Shown: positions 1 to 7,495 of the stretch, one piece after another
Layout: each line of letters begins with the position of its first letter
How positions within the stretch are numbered: position 1 is the stretch's first letter
NCBI RefSeq assembly: GCF_018588885.1
Contig: NZ_JAFFIW010000035.1
Span: forward strand, 1-64,000
Origin: Mesorhizobium sp. dw_380
GTDB lineage: Bacteria; Pseudomonadota; Alphaproteobacteria; Rhizobiales; Rhizobiaceae
Reading direction: 5' to 3'
DNA: 64,000 nt
Notes under the pieces: model-generated
Seen by the model: the letters and a program-made list of their open reading frames with translations, nothing else
Database searches by the model: none
What the model was told of the DNA's origin: nothing
Program-made: the position numbers and the translations under genes

Positions 1-104
1 CGGCGTCGATAATAGTTCAACGCAAGTTGAACTTTGCCACCAACAGCCCTAGCTGTAGACGGACCGCCCATCCTTTCCACAAGCCCCAAAGACAAGGCCT
101 CGAG

Positions 105-971
105 ATGAACCAGTACACCCCGCCGAAAGTATGGACCTGGAACAAGCCGAGCGGCGGCGCCTTTGCCAGCATCAACCGGCCGATCGCCGGACCGACGCAT
201 GACAAGGAACTGCCCGTCGGCAAGCATCCGCTGCAGCTCTATTCGCTGGCGACGCCGAATGGCGTCAAGGTGACTGTCATGCTGGAGGAGCTTCTGGCGC
301 GCGGCCACGAGGGCGCCGAATACGATGCCTGGCTGATCCGCATCAACGATGGCGACCAGTTCGGCAGCGGTTTCGTCGAGGTCAACCCCAACTCCAAGAT
401 CCCCGCTTTGATGGACCGCAGCGGCAAGACACCCATCCGCATCTTCGAATCCGGCTCGATCCTGGTCTATCTCGCCGAAAAGTTCGGCGAATTCCTGCCT
501 GTCGAGCAGCCGGCCCGCGCGGAGGTCCTGTCCTGGCTGTTCTGGCAAATGGGTTCGGCGCCATATCTTGGCGGCGGCTTCGGCCATTTCTACGCCTACG
601 CGCCGGAAAAATTCGAATACGCCATCGATCGTTTCTCGATGGAGGTGAAGCGCCAGATGGACGTGCTCGACCGTCGCCTCGCCGAAACTGAATATCTCGG
701 CGGCAAGGATTACTCGATCGCCGACATGGCGGTGTGGCCCTGGTATGGCGGGCTGGCGCTCGGCCGCATGTACAATGATTCGGCCACGTTCCTGTCAGTG
801 CAGGAATACAGCCATGTGCAGCGTTGGGCGAAGGCGATCGACGCGCGCCCGGCGGTCCAGCGCGGCCGAATGGTCAATCGCGCCTTCGGCGAGCCGGCCA
901 TGCAGTTGCACGAGCGTCATGACGCCAGCGATTTCGACACTAGGACGCAGGACAAGCTGGCCGCCGAATAG
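105..971 (+). CDS. yghU: YghU-like glutathione S-transferase / disulfide-bond reductase
   Basis: The 288-residue product has the length of E. coli YghU. It carries the family's extended N-terminus (QYTPPKVWTWNKPSGG), then a thioredoxin fold with the glutathione-contact segments NPNSKIPALMD and ESGSILVYLAEK, then an all-helical C-terminal domain. Family members are cytosolic glutathione-dependent disulfide reductases or peroxidases. I chose the ATG at 105 rather than the upstream ATG at 27 because it starts the conserved domain. A strong terminator follows 26 bases after the stop, so the gene is probably monocistronic. Family assignment is firm; the physiological substrate is unknown. Confidence 0.93.
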   Translation: MNQYTPPKVWTWNKPSGGAFASINRPIAGPTHDKELPVGKHPLQLYSLATPNGVKVTVMLEELLARGHEGAEYDAWLIRINDGDQFGSGFVEVNPNSKIPALMDRSGKTPIRIFESGSILVYLAEKFGEFLPVEQPARAEVLSWLFWQMGSAPYLGGGFGHFYAYAPEKFEYAIDRFSMEVKRQMDVLDRRLAETEYLGGKDYSIADMAVWPWYGGLALGRMYNDSATFLSVQEYSHVQRWAKAIDARPAVQRGRMVNRAFGEPAMQLHERHDASDFDTRTQDKLAAE

Positions 972-997
972 ACAACGGCAACGCCGGATTCAAAAGA

Positions 998-1036
998 AAG
1001 CCCGCCACGGACACGAACCGTGGCGGGCTTTTTTAG
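998..1036 (+). terminator. Rho-independent terminator after yghU
   Basis: A GC-rich hairpin (AAGCCCGCCACGG, 7-base loop, CCGTGGCGGGCTT) runs straight into a T run. It lies between yghU and the convergent DUF1236 gene. Confidence 0.92.
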
Positions 1037-1077
1037 GCCAGTTGGTGTCGCACCGGCTGCCGTGGCAAGGCCACGGA

Positions 1078-1380
1078 TCAGTGCAGCACCTCGACGATCT
1101 GACGGGTGTCGGGATCGACCAGGACAGTCTGGTGATTGATCACGGCGACGCGGTACCTGACATTGGGCACTTCGCGCAGTACGACCCTGTCCGGCACCGA
1201 CGAGCCGAGCTTGAGTTCGACGCCCAGAAGATTCACCGACGCCAGCGGCTCTCTCGTGATGTATTCGCGAACGACCGTCTCATCCTGCGGCTGCACGACG
1301 ACGGTATCCGCCAGAGCCGCGCCAATTCCGCCCATCAGGACGATCGCGGCCGCCGCACTCGTCGAAAGATAATGTTTCAT
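1078..1380 (-). CDS. Secreted DUF1236-type protein
   Basis: This 100-residue protein has a Sec-type signal peptide (MKHYLSTSAAAAIVLMGGIG, cleavage near ALA-DT). The mature part matches the DUF1236 pattern common in rhizobia: REYITREP, LKLGSSVPDRVVLREVP and a terminal DPDTRQIVEVL. These are small periplasmic proteins of unknown function. I start at the ATG at 1380 because GGAGGTT lies 3-9 bases before it; an in-frame ATG four codons earlier overlaps that ribosome binding site. Confidence 0.85.
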   Translation of the reverse strand: MKHYLSTSAAAAIVLMGGIGAALADTVVVQPQDETVVREYITREPLASVNLLGVELKLGSSVPDRVVLREVPNVRYRVAVINHQTVLVDPDTRQIVEVLH

Positions 1381-1392
1381 GACAACCTCCAT

Positions 1393-1943
1393 GGTTGGCT
1401 ATTGGCCCCTCAGGAAAAACTCGGCCATCGCCGCGAGGTTCCATGTCGATCGCTGAATGAATTTCGAGAAGTTTTCGAAAATACCGGTTTCGATTGTTCC
1501 GGTGTGCAAAAGAGAACGTCAGATATGCTTTTGGACAATCGATCAATTGTATTTCTGGCTATGTCGCCTGAGAATTGGTCAAGAAATCAACTTGCTTCGG
1601 AAAGGCATCGGAACACTCTTTCTGAAGGCTGAAGGGGAGTTCGACCCGTCATCGTGTCTAGCCGCAACCCGGCGCTGTTGCCGGGGTCCGAAAAGGCCCG
1701 CCCTGCCTGAAGCAGGACGGACCCAAAAGGGGCCGGCGGAGGTGGCGGCCTCACCGGTCACCGTCGCAAAACGCCTCTGCTGGCATCTGGTTCCAATCCC
1801 CGAGCTGCCTGTTTGCCATACGCAAGGATGTGCTCACAGAAACGTGACCGCTCCGTAATATTAGATCACTCTAAATTGACCTGCGCCGGTGGTATTGATG
1901 ATGATGCCGCCAATCCGGCGGCAGGAACAGGGGAGGATAGCTC
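1393..1943. other. Intergenic region, no gene recognised
   Basis: About 550 bases between the divergent DUF1236 and secreted-protein genes. The open frames in it have no convincing start or codon pattern. The first half, near 1460-1630, is comparatively AT-rich and could hold promoters for both flanking genes. I see no terminator or RNA structure I would defend. Confidence 0.5.
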
Positions 1944-2219
1944 ATGAAGATCAAAACTGTTTGCTTGGGAGTTCTGGCTGCCACCGTGATTGCGGGGTCT
2001 GCCTTGGCCGGCATTCTCGACGAGCCGAAGATGATGGCCCCCTTCTTCACCGACAAGTCCATGAAGACCATGAAGGCCGATGCCGATATGAAAAAGGTCT
2101 GGGCGAAGATGTCGAAGAAGAACCAGAAGGCCATGATGAAGGAATGCCAGGATGCGGCGATGAGCAAGCCGCATGCCGAATTCTGCGCGAAGTTGAACGC
2201 GCTGGCCGGCCACGCCTGA
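1944..2219 (+). CDS. Small secreted protein, paralogue of the 32014 gene
   Basis: The 91-residue product has a clear signal peptide (MKIKTVCLGVLAATVIAGSALA) and a short Lys/Met-rich mature part containing DEPKMMAPFFTD, SMKTMKAD and KPHAEFCAKLNAL. GGGGAGG precedes the ATG at good spacing. The protein at 32014-32319 has the same plan: a similar leader, DDPAKMQPFYTD, STMKKMRG and HPEFCSSVKA, with two conserved mature cysteines. I do not recognise the family. Export to the periplasm is a safe inference; function is unknown. Confidence 0.85.
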   Translation: MKIKTVCLGVLAATVIAGSALAGILDEPKMMAPFFTDKSMKTMKADADMKKVWAKMSKKNQKAMMKECQDAAMSKPHAEFCAKLNALAGHA

Positions 2220-2234
2220 CATCGTCCACGCCAG

Positions 2235-2264
2235 GGGATGGCGGGCCGCGAGGGCCGCCATCCC
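2235..2264. terminator. Hairpin between convergent genes
   Basis: A perfect 10-base-pair stem (GGGATGGCGG / CCGCCATCCC, 10-base loop) lies between two convergent genes. It has no T run after it on either strand, so it may slow or end transcription without being a classic terminator. Confidence 0.4.
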
Positions 2265-2283
2265 GGCGCTTAAGATCCAGTTG

Positions 2284-2529
2284 TCAAAACCGGACACCGT
2301 CCCGATGCAGCGGTGGGACGGCCTCGATAGGATCCTGGTTCGTCGCCACGTCTTGTGCGCGCCTGTAGATCAGCCTCACGACGAGTACGAAGTAGCCGAC
2401 CTGCAAGACAAGCAGGCTCACCACCGTCCAGGCAAATGCCGCCCAGAAAGAACCTGTAGCCAGGTAGGTCCAGACCGCGACAACGGCTGATGTGGCTGAC
2501 ATCCCCACGAGAAACTGCCCAAAATACAT
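2284..2529 (-). CDS. SyrA/ExoX-type exopolysaccharide repressor, small membrane protein
   Basis: An 81-residue protein that starts MYFGQFLVGM, continues with two hydrophobic segments around TYLATGSFWAAFAWTVVSLL and LQVGYFVLVVRL, and ends in a short polar tail. The pattern (YLATGS followed by LQVGYF) is that of the small inner-membrane 'exopolysaccharide production repressor' family to which SyrA belongs. Members adjust exopolysaccharide output in rhizobia. The start at 2529 has an upstream AGGGG; the longer frame to 2592 adds residues atypical of the family. It may act on the polysaccharide locus at 14-29 kb, but nothing in the sequence shows this. Confidence 0.8.
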   Translation of the reverse strand: MYFGQFLVGMSATSAVVAVWTYLATGSFWAAFAWTVVSLLVLQVGYFVLVVRLIYRRAQDVATNQDPIEAVPPLHRDGVRF

Positions 2530-2821
2530 CGACCCCTGATCGCCGAACCCGTCCCGGCCCAAGCGACTCCCTGCCCGGATCCCAATATCCACCCATAACG
2601 TTTCATTATTTTAGCAACTGCGCAAGTATTCGATCATCGCGCCGGCAGCTCTCGAATTTCGTTGCGCGTCGGCTTGGTCGGATCGCGGTGATCGCGGCGC
2701 TTTGGTGGTGGCAGGCTTGACCGCAAGCCGCCCGCGATGCCTGGCGCGGGTCCCTGCCCGCCGACGCGGGAACAAACGCGTTCAGCCCGAGTTTCGCTTC
2801 CAGTCTTTCCAGGAGGCAACC

Positions 2822-3145
2822 ATGGCACCGCGCAACAAACCACGCACCGAGATTGACGAGATGCGGGAAATCGATCCGGATCTCGAACTCGACAATGACA
2901 ACGCGCAAGATGAAGGCCCGGCCATCCAGCGGCAGGACTGGGATGCCGTACGGGGCGCCGATATCCTGCCTGAACCGGTGCCGGAAGACGGGGAGTTCGC
3001 CTATGATCTGGAAAAGGAGGGCGATCTTCCCGAGGAAGACGACGACAACCCCTATCAGGACAGCGACGAGGCCCTGCCCGAAGACGAGGAAGAAGCCGCG
3101 ATCGCCCGCCGCACGAGGCGGGAGGGCGGGTTCGACGAGACATGA
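2822..3145 (+). CDS. Acidic hypothetical protein
   Basis: A 107-residue, strongly acidic protein with runs such as LPEEDDDNPYQDSDEALPEDEEEAA and a basic tail (ARRTRREGG). It has no signal peptide, membrane segment or recognised domain and is probably largely disordered. AGGAGG lies eight bases before the ATG at 2822. The longer frame to 2702 has no comparable ribosome binding site. It looks like a conserved rhizobial hypothetical; I cannot assign a role. Confidence 0.75.
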   Translation: MAPRNKPRTEIDEMREIDPDLELDNDNAQDEGPAIQRQDWDAVRGADILPEPVPEDGEFAYDLEKEGDLPEEDDDNPYQDSDEALPEDEEEAAIARRTRREGGFDET

Positions 3146-3286
3146 GCGGAGGGCTGTTTTGACTTCCTCCCGACAATGCTGTTTTCCCCGCCGCGATAGC
3201 CGCGAAAAAAGCTTTGTCGGCTATATTTTTGCCGGGCCTTGACCTCCGGCTTGGCCGCACCATTATATCTCGTTTGACTAAAATAA

Positions 3287-3373
3287 CGGAACGTCCAATG
3301 GACATTGCCGGAACCGAACGGGGCCTCCCGGACCTTTGCGTCTGACCCCTAAGACCTTGGTCCTACAAGGAAA
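3287..3373 (+). repeat. 87-bp repeat, copy 1 (possible leader or small RNA)
   Basis: This 87-base block matches 3726-3812 at 80 of 87 positions with no gaps. It holds the palindrome GTCCAATGGAC, a CGGG/CCCG hairpin at 3319-3330, and the hairpin CCTTG-GTCCTA-CAAGG at 3355-3370. A TATAT box ends 19 bases before it, with CTTGAC at 3238 as a loosely spaced -35. The matching geometry in copy 2 suggests transcription starts near the repeat's left end. No T-rich terminator follows. Confidence 0.75.
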
Positions 3374-3430
3374 ACCAAGCGGTTCGATGTCGCCGCGACT
3401 TTCCAGGAGACGTCGGTCTCGCGCGCCGGC

Positions 3431-3721
3431 ATGGACGATACCGAATCGACGGTGGCGGTTGCGAAGGCACCGAATTCGGCTTTGCCATGCCGTGAGAAGC
3501 CGCGATATCGCTCAGCCGCCCACGAGCCCTGCAAGGTCGAATTCCCGGCGATTGGCAAGAGCGTGTTCGCATCGTCGTCCGGCCTGCACGGGGCTCCATC
3601 GGATCCGCTGCCGAAGGCTCCATCGACCGATGAAATGGAGGCCGCGCGCCGCCATCTTGTCCCGTCCCGGCGCCCACCTTCGTCCTTCGACAGCATAAGG
3701 CGCTATATTGCAATTGGCTAA
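3431..3721 (+). CDS. Doubtful hypothetical protein between the 87-bp repeats
   Basis: A 96-residue frame starting MDDTESTVAVAKAP, with a CAGGAGA some 20 bases upstream (too far to be ideal). It has no recognisable domain. Its last codons overlap the -10-like box of repeat copy 2. It lies 57 bases after repeat copy 1, so it could be the gene served by that leader. Codon use is acceptable, but another frame here is nearly as long. Confidence 0.3.
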   Translation: MDDTESTVAVAKAPNSALPCREKPRYRSAAHEPCKVEFPAIGKSVFASSSGLHGAPSDPLPKAPSTDEMEAARRHLVPSRRPPSSFDSIRRYIAIG

Positions 3722-3725
3722 ATCG

Positions 3726-3812
3726 CGGAACGTCCAATGGACATTGCCAGAACCGAACGGGTCCACCCGGACCTTTGCGTCCAACACCCAAGACCTTGGT
3801 CCTACAAGGAAA
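3726..3812 (+). repeat. 87-bp repeat, copy 2
   Basis: Second copy of the 3287-3373 block, same orientation, 439 bases downstream. Its CTATAT box (3703-3708) ends 18 bases before the repeat, almost the same spacing as in copy 1. Both hairpin stems are kept. Two of the seven substitutions fall at mirror positions in the CGGG-N4-CCCG element (GCCT becomes TCCA). A GTG start for a small membrane protein follows 96 bases after the repeat. Confidence 0.75.
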
Positions 3813-3908
3813 CGCAAAAGGCCAAGGAGTCCCTCTCTCCGGGAACATCCGGCCCCTGCCGTCGTTTGCCGCAAGTCTCCAGAACCGGACTCTTCTCGCG
3901 AGGACAGC

Positions 3909-4121
3909 GTGACGCACCATCGGTCCACCATCATCAAGACAGGCCATGGCCCCGGCACGGCGGTTGCCGTGCTAACGGTCGGGTTGGCGGCGGTGGCGAT
4001 TGTGTTCCTCGTCCTTGGCGGTGCGCTCTATCTCGGCGAGCAGCCCTCCCATCGACACGCTCTCTCCTCCGTGCCGGCCCGATCGGCCCAGTTGGGCGAT
4101 CGCGGGCCGATTGACCGATGA
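3909..4121 (+). CDS. Small single-pass membrane protein
   Basis: From a GTG at 3909, preceded by GAGGAC, the frame encodes 70 residues. There is one strong membrane segment (about residues 18-41, AVAVLTVGLAAVAIVFLVLG) flanked by a short N-terminus and a polar tail. It lies downstream of repeat copy 2 and may share its transcript. No homologous family is recognised. The upstream part of this frame crosses the repeat and is probably not translated. Confidence 0.5.
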   Translation: MTHHRSTIIKTGHGPGTAVAVLTVGLAAVAIVFLVLGGALYLGEQPSHRHALSSVPARSAQLGDRGPIDR

Positions 4122-4173
4122 CGTCGCTATGCGTGGCATGGTAGGCAGTATGGCATCCGCAATTTAGCCTCGC

Positions 4174-4395
4174 CTATTCCGTTTTCGCGGAAGTTTCCAT
4201 CAGCGGCCGATGTGCAATGCTGTTCATGCGGCGGTACGAGCCGCCCTGGTTGACGCGGACGTCCCAAGCCATCCCAACAATGCGCCCCCCGTCCGCGTCG
4301 ACCATGGCAAACGCCTGGCGCCGGCTCTCGAGCCCGCTCACTACGGCGCCCAGCAAACAGCACCACGCCATCGCTCCGAAGAACCGATCTCTCAC
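4174..4395 (-). CDS. Small hypothetical protein, possibly exported
   Basis: A 73-residue frame whose N-terminus (MRDRFFGAMAWCCLLGAVVSG) resembles a signal peptide or lipoprotein leader. The rest is short and featureless. The ribosome binding site is weak. It lies 17 bases downstream of the peroxidase gene on the same strand and could be co-transcribed. It may be spurious. Confidence 0.35.
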   Translation of the reverse strand: MRDRFFGAMAWCCLLGAVVSGLESRRQAFAMVDADGGRIVGMAWDVRVNQGGSYRRMNSIAHRPLMETSAKTE

Positions 4396-4412
4396 ACACC
4401 AGCAGCTGCGGT

Positions 4413-6107
4413 TCAGCCACCAAGCGCGTATTTTATGAGATGTCCCATGGTCAGGGATCTGCCTCCGATAGGGGGTTCCCAGTTCGGATCCTGGATCAGA
4501 TACGAATGACCGTCTCCATAGGCCAAGCCGACCAACGTTTCCGCAACAATACGGCCGCCCACCGGGCCCAAATGGACCGGCTCCTCATCACCCTTGCTGC
4601 CCGGTTGCGAAGCGCGCTTGAACCAGTGGTGCTGCGCTTCCGCCAACAAATAATACCAAAGCGGTGCATTGTCGGCGAATTCCCCGTCGATATCGATTAT
4701 GCTCTTGGCACCCTTCATTTCGTCGAGGACGGCTTTTCCTATCTTCAGATCGGCATCAGGAATGACCGGCACACCCATCGCCCGTGCCACGCTCTGCCCG
4801 CTTGGCATGCGCAAGGCGAGCCCCCGAAGCAGATTCCGGGCAGCGAGGTTGGCTGGGTCGTTTTTCGGATCGATCGGCGTGGCTTGCAACTGCTCCACAG
4901 TGAGAGGTGGCGAAGCCGGCACCGTTTTTGAAAACTCCGGGAGGAACCCAAGGGGGTTCACCAGGGACGTGTCGATCTTGTAGGCCGGCTGGGCCCGATG
5001 CGGGCCACCCTTTCTACCCGATCCGTCAATGTCGAAGAACAAACTCCAATCGATGGCCCATTGGGTTGGAAATTCGTCGAAGCCGTTCAAACCCCTGTGG
5101 GCGACACCCGCGAATATGAAGAAGCGGCCGGCAAGTCCGCGAGCCTTCTCGTCAACTGTTGCCGACATTGGATCATCGCCGCCATGCAATTCGGTGTTCA
5201 GCCGATAGATCGGCCTCACCATCGAATGACCAAACCGGTAGGCCGCCACTGAAAATTCCAACGGCATGTAGGGCATGTTGCGCCAATGGAAGAACTGAAG
5301 CTTGGGCTTCTTGTCGGCGGCATTGGCAATCGACCTACGGTGAGGGAGTATTTCATCAATCAACTCAGCACCGCAGATACGCGGCAAAAAGTCGTTGAGA
5401 ACCACATACTGATAGTGCCAGCGCACCATGCGCTGGACTTCTTCGAACGAGGCTCCCTTCAACTTTGGCTCGTCCATCAGCCGGTTGTGCAACCGCATGA
5501 ATATGCCGTGCAGCTGCGAGACGATGACGTTCTCGTCGTTGCGCTTGTCCCCGATCAGCGCGCGTGCGGCGGACTTGGGATTTTCCGGATCACGGTAGCG
5601 CGGAAGATCACGCGACGTCGAAGGCTTGTTCAGCTCATGAAGTTGTTTTCCCAGCCGAAATTTTCCGTCGATATACATATAGGGCTGGTCCGCCGGACCA
5701 CGACCGTAGACGCTGTCCAGGTCGAGGCGAGGCGTCCGGAAATCCACCAAGCTGTCCGGATCGTTCATTTGCATCAGCAAGGAGGAGGGGTCGAAAGTGA
5801 TATCATGGTCGATGAACTGGCCGAGATATGTATATCCGGCCGCAATGCCGGTATTTTCCTCGTCATCCTGAATATGCTTATCCGTCTCGACCGCGGCCAT
5901 GGGCCTGTTGTCCGCGGTTTTCTCCGGGTCGGCCGTCATCTCGCCTCCCAACGCGACAAGAGCGGCTTGGGAATGAACGGCTGGAGCAAGCTCCCTGAAC
6001 ATCCGGCCGAAGCGGCCTTCGAACAGAGATGACCGGCGGGGGACATCAGCGCCTCTGATGCCGCCTCCGTGTGGGCTAAACGAACTTTTGGCTGAACTGG
6101 ATTTCAT
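4413..6107 (-). CDS. Haem peroxidase of the animal (peroxinectin-like) superfamily
   Basis: The 564-residue product carries the hallmarks of the animal haem peroxidase fold found in some bacteria. LGQFIDHDITFD supplies the distal histidine with a calcium-binding aspartate. VSQLHGIFMRLHNRL is the following conserved helix. AYRFGHSMVRPIYRLN supplies the proximal histidine. FDEFPTQWAIDW lies further on. Such enzymes oxidise halides or organic substrates with hydrogen peroxide; the substrate here cannot be read from sequence. I see no signal peptide at the chosen start (6107), which has GGGGGG just upstream. The longer frame to 6209 lacks a ribosome binding site and runs into AT-rich DNA. Confidence 0.88.
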   Translation of the reverse strand: MKSSSAKSSFSPHGGGIRGADVPRRSSLFEGRFGRMFRELAPAVHSQAALVALGGEMTADPEKTADNRPMAAVETDKHIQDDEENTGIAAGYTYLGQFIDHDITFDPSSLLMQMNDPDSLVDFRTPRLDLDSVYGRGPADQPYMYIDGKFRLGKQLHELNKPSTSRDLPRYRDPENPKSAARALIGDKRNDENVIVSQLHGIFMRLHNRLMDEPKLKGASFEEVQRMVRWHYQYVVLNDFLPRICGAELIDEILPHRRSIANAADKKPKLQFFHWRNMPYMPLEFSVAAYRFGHSMVRPIYRLNTELHGGDDPMSATVDEKARGLAGRFFIFAGVAHRGLNGFDEFPTQWAIDWSLFFDIDGSGRKGGPHRAQPAYKIDTSLVNPLGFLPEFSKTVPASPPLTVEQLQATPIDPKNDPANLAARNLLRGLALRMPSGQSVARAMGVPVIPDADLKIGKAVLDEMKGAKSIIDIDGEFADNAPLWYYLLAEAQHHWFKRASQPGSKGDEEPVHLGPVGGRIVAETLVGLAYGDGHSYLIQDPNWEPPIGGRSLTMGHLIKYALGG

Positions 6108-6272
6108 GGCTGCCCCCCGCAAAACGTGTCTTTGACAGGCAAGATCCGGACGCGAGTGCGACACCACGCACATGAAGCGACCTGACGATAGTATTTGATG
6201 AATTCCCAAATAGACAATTCGGGCGTGCTTTTAAATAGAAGTTGAAGAGTTGGATTTCACCTATATTTACAA

Positions 6273-6379
6273 AACTGTAAACAAAGACAAATGTCAAGCT
6301 ATCGCTAAAACAAATAAACAAGAGAACCACACTGAACAAATCCAATGATTTCTCCAACCGCTAGAAATCATTGTTTTTT
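6273..6379 (+). ncRNA. Candidate small RNA in an AT-rich gap
   Basis: This AT-rich gap contains a CTATAT box (6261-6266, the usual rhizobial -10) overlapped by a palindrome TTTACA-AAAC-TGTAAA (6266-6281). About 60 bases on is a perfect terminator (6343-6379). No reading frame of note lies between. A transcript of roughly 105 bases is therefore plausible. No good -35 sequence is visible, and expression is inferred. Confidence 0.4.
6343..6379 (+). terminator. Rho-independent terminator with no upstream gene
   Basis: CAATGATTTC, an 11-base loop, GAAATCATTG, then TTTTTT. The stem is perfect. The T run is on the plus strand, yet the nearest upstream gene is on the minus strand, which implies an unannotated plus-strand transcript. 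Confidence 0.8.
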
Positions 6380-6558
6380 GTCAACATTGCCAACAACGCT
6401 GAATTCCCGGCAGCTCCCGCGGAAGGGCTCTCAAAGCCTGTCTTCGGCAGGCAAACAGCTGAAGGCGCCATTCAGTTCAAGCTGTCATGCCGGTACAAGC
6501 AATGTGGTGTTCTCTTGCCTGCGACGGAGCTGTGCCGCAGGCGGACATTCGTGCAGAG

Positions 6559-7329
6559 TCACCTCAACTCCACCCAGACCGGTGCATGGTCGCTGGCGCC
6601 GTCCTGCCCGCGCACGTCGCGATCGATGCCGGCCGCGGTCAGCCGGCGGGCGAGCGTCTTCGACAGCAATATGTGATCGAGCCGCAGGCCCGCGTCGCGC
6701 GGCCAGCGGTTCCGGCGATAATCCCAGAAGGTGTAGAGCGTCTCCTTCGGGTGCGTCTTGCGCAGCGCGTCGGTCCAGCCCTGCTCGATGAGCGCGGCAA
6801 AGGCGGCCCGGCTTTCCGGCTGCACCAGCGCATTGTCGTCATAGGAGCGGGTGGGGTAGATATCGCGCGGCTCGGGCACGATGTTGTAGTCGCCGGCCAG
6901 CACCACCGGCAGGCCGGTGTCGAGGAGCTGTTCGGCATGCGCCTCCAGCCGCGCGTGCCAGGCGAGCTTATAGGTGAATTTCGGCCCCGGCTGCGGGTTG
7001 CCGTTCGGCGCATAAAGACAAGCGATCACGATGCCGTTGACCGCCGCCTCGATGTAGCGGCTCTGCCTGTCGGCATCGTCGCCGGGCAAGGCATCGCGGG
7101 TCAGGACGGGTTCGGCGCCGCGCGCGAGTATGGCAACGCCGTTCCAGGTCGGCTCGCCCCTCCACACCGCGCCATAGCCGGCCGCCGCGAGCGCCGAGCG
7201 CGGAAATTGCATATCGCGCGCCTTGAGTTCCTGCAGGCAGACGACATCGGGTTTTGCCACCGCCAGCCACGCCAAAAGGTTTTCCAGCCGGCTGTTGATG
7301 TTGTTGATGTTGAAGGTGGCGATCTTCAT
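6559..7329 (-). CDS. xthA: Exodeoxyribonuclease III (AP endonuclease)
   Basis: The 256-residue protein is full length for the XthA family. It begins MKIATFNINNI, has the metal-binding CLQELKA (Glu34), YAPNGN, the catalytic GDYNIVP, WDYRRNRWPRDAGLRLDH and the terminal SDHAPVW. The enzyme cuts the DNA backbone at abasic sites and trims damaged 3' ends. It sits beside a repair cluster with Ku and LigD. A 160-bp REP pair begins six bases upstream of the start, so its promoter must lie in or beyond that repeat. Confidence 0.95.
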   Translation of the reverse strand: MKIATFNINNINSRLENLLAWLAVAKPDVVCLQELKARDMQFPRSALAAAGYGAVWRGEPTWNGVAILARGAEPVLTRDALPGDDADRQSRYIEAAVNGIVIACLYAPNGNPQPGPKFTYKLAWHARLEAHAEQLLDTGLPVVLAGDYNIVPEPRDIYPTRSYDDNALVQPESRAAFAALIEQGWTDALRKTHPKETLYTFWDYRRNRWPRDAGLRLDHILLSKTLARRLTAAGIDRDVRGQDGASDHAPVWVELR

Positions 7330-7335
7330 TGCGCG

Positions 7336-7495
7336 TCGTCATCCTCGGGCTTGACCCGAGGATCCATGCCGTGACGCCTGCGATGGAAGGCAGCGGTGCA
7401 GATTTTTGCCCCGTTGCTGCTCTCGAAAGTCACGGCATGGATCCCAGGGTCTGCGCGCGTCGCTTCGCTCCATGCTTCGCCCTAGGATGACGAAG
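7336..7495. mobile_element. Family I REP pair without a gene (possible deletion derivative)
   Basis: Two inverted family I REPs (7336-7375 and 7429-7495) enclose 53 bases. The right one is the long form found around the GIY-YIG genes. The left one keeps the ends (CGTCATCC, AGGATCCATGCCGTGAC) but has a shorter palindrome, CCTCGGG-CTTGA-CCCGAGG. The inner stretch carries GCAGCGGTGCA 14 bases from the left REP. The two GIY-YIG units carry the same box, with one or two base changes, 11 bases from the REP beyond the gene's 3' end. It thus looks like an internal deletion of the GIY-YIG unit. Confidence 0.7.

Noticed and set aside
745..1632. Plus-strand frame running from inside yghU across a terminator
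   Set aside because: It overlaps yghU out of frame, crosses a strong terminator and reads antisense through DUF1236.
3319..3330. Compensatory base pair in the CGGG-N4-CCCG hairpin of the 87-bp repeats
   Set aside because: The two mirror-position changes would pair across only two loop bases, which is sterically impossible in RNA; noted as symmetry only.
6108..6209. N-terminal extension of the haem peroxidase to 6209
   Set aside because: It lacks a ribosome binding site and the added residues do not resemble a signal peptide; the ATG at 6107 has GGGGGG upstream.
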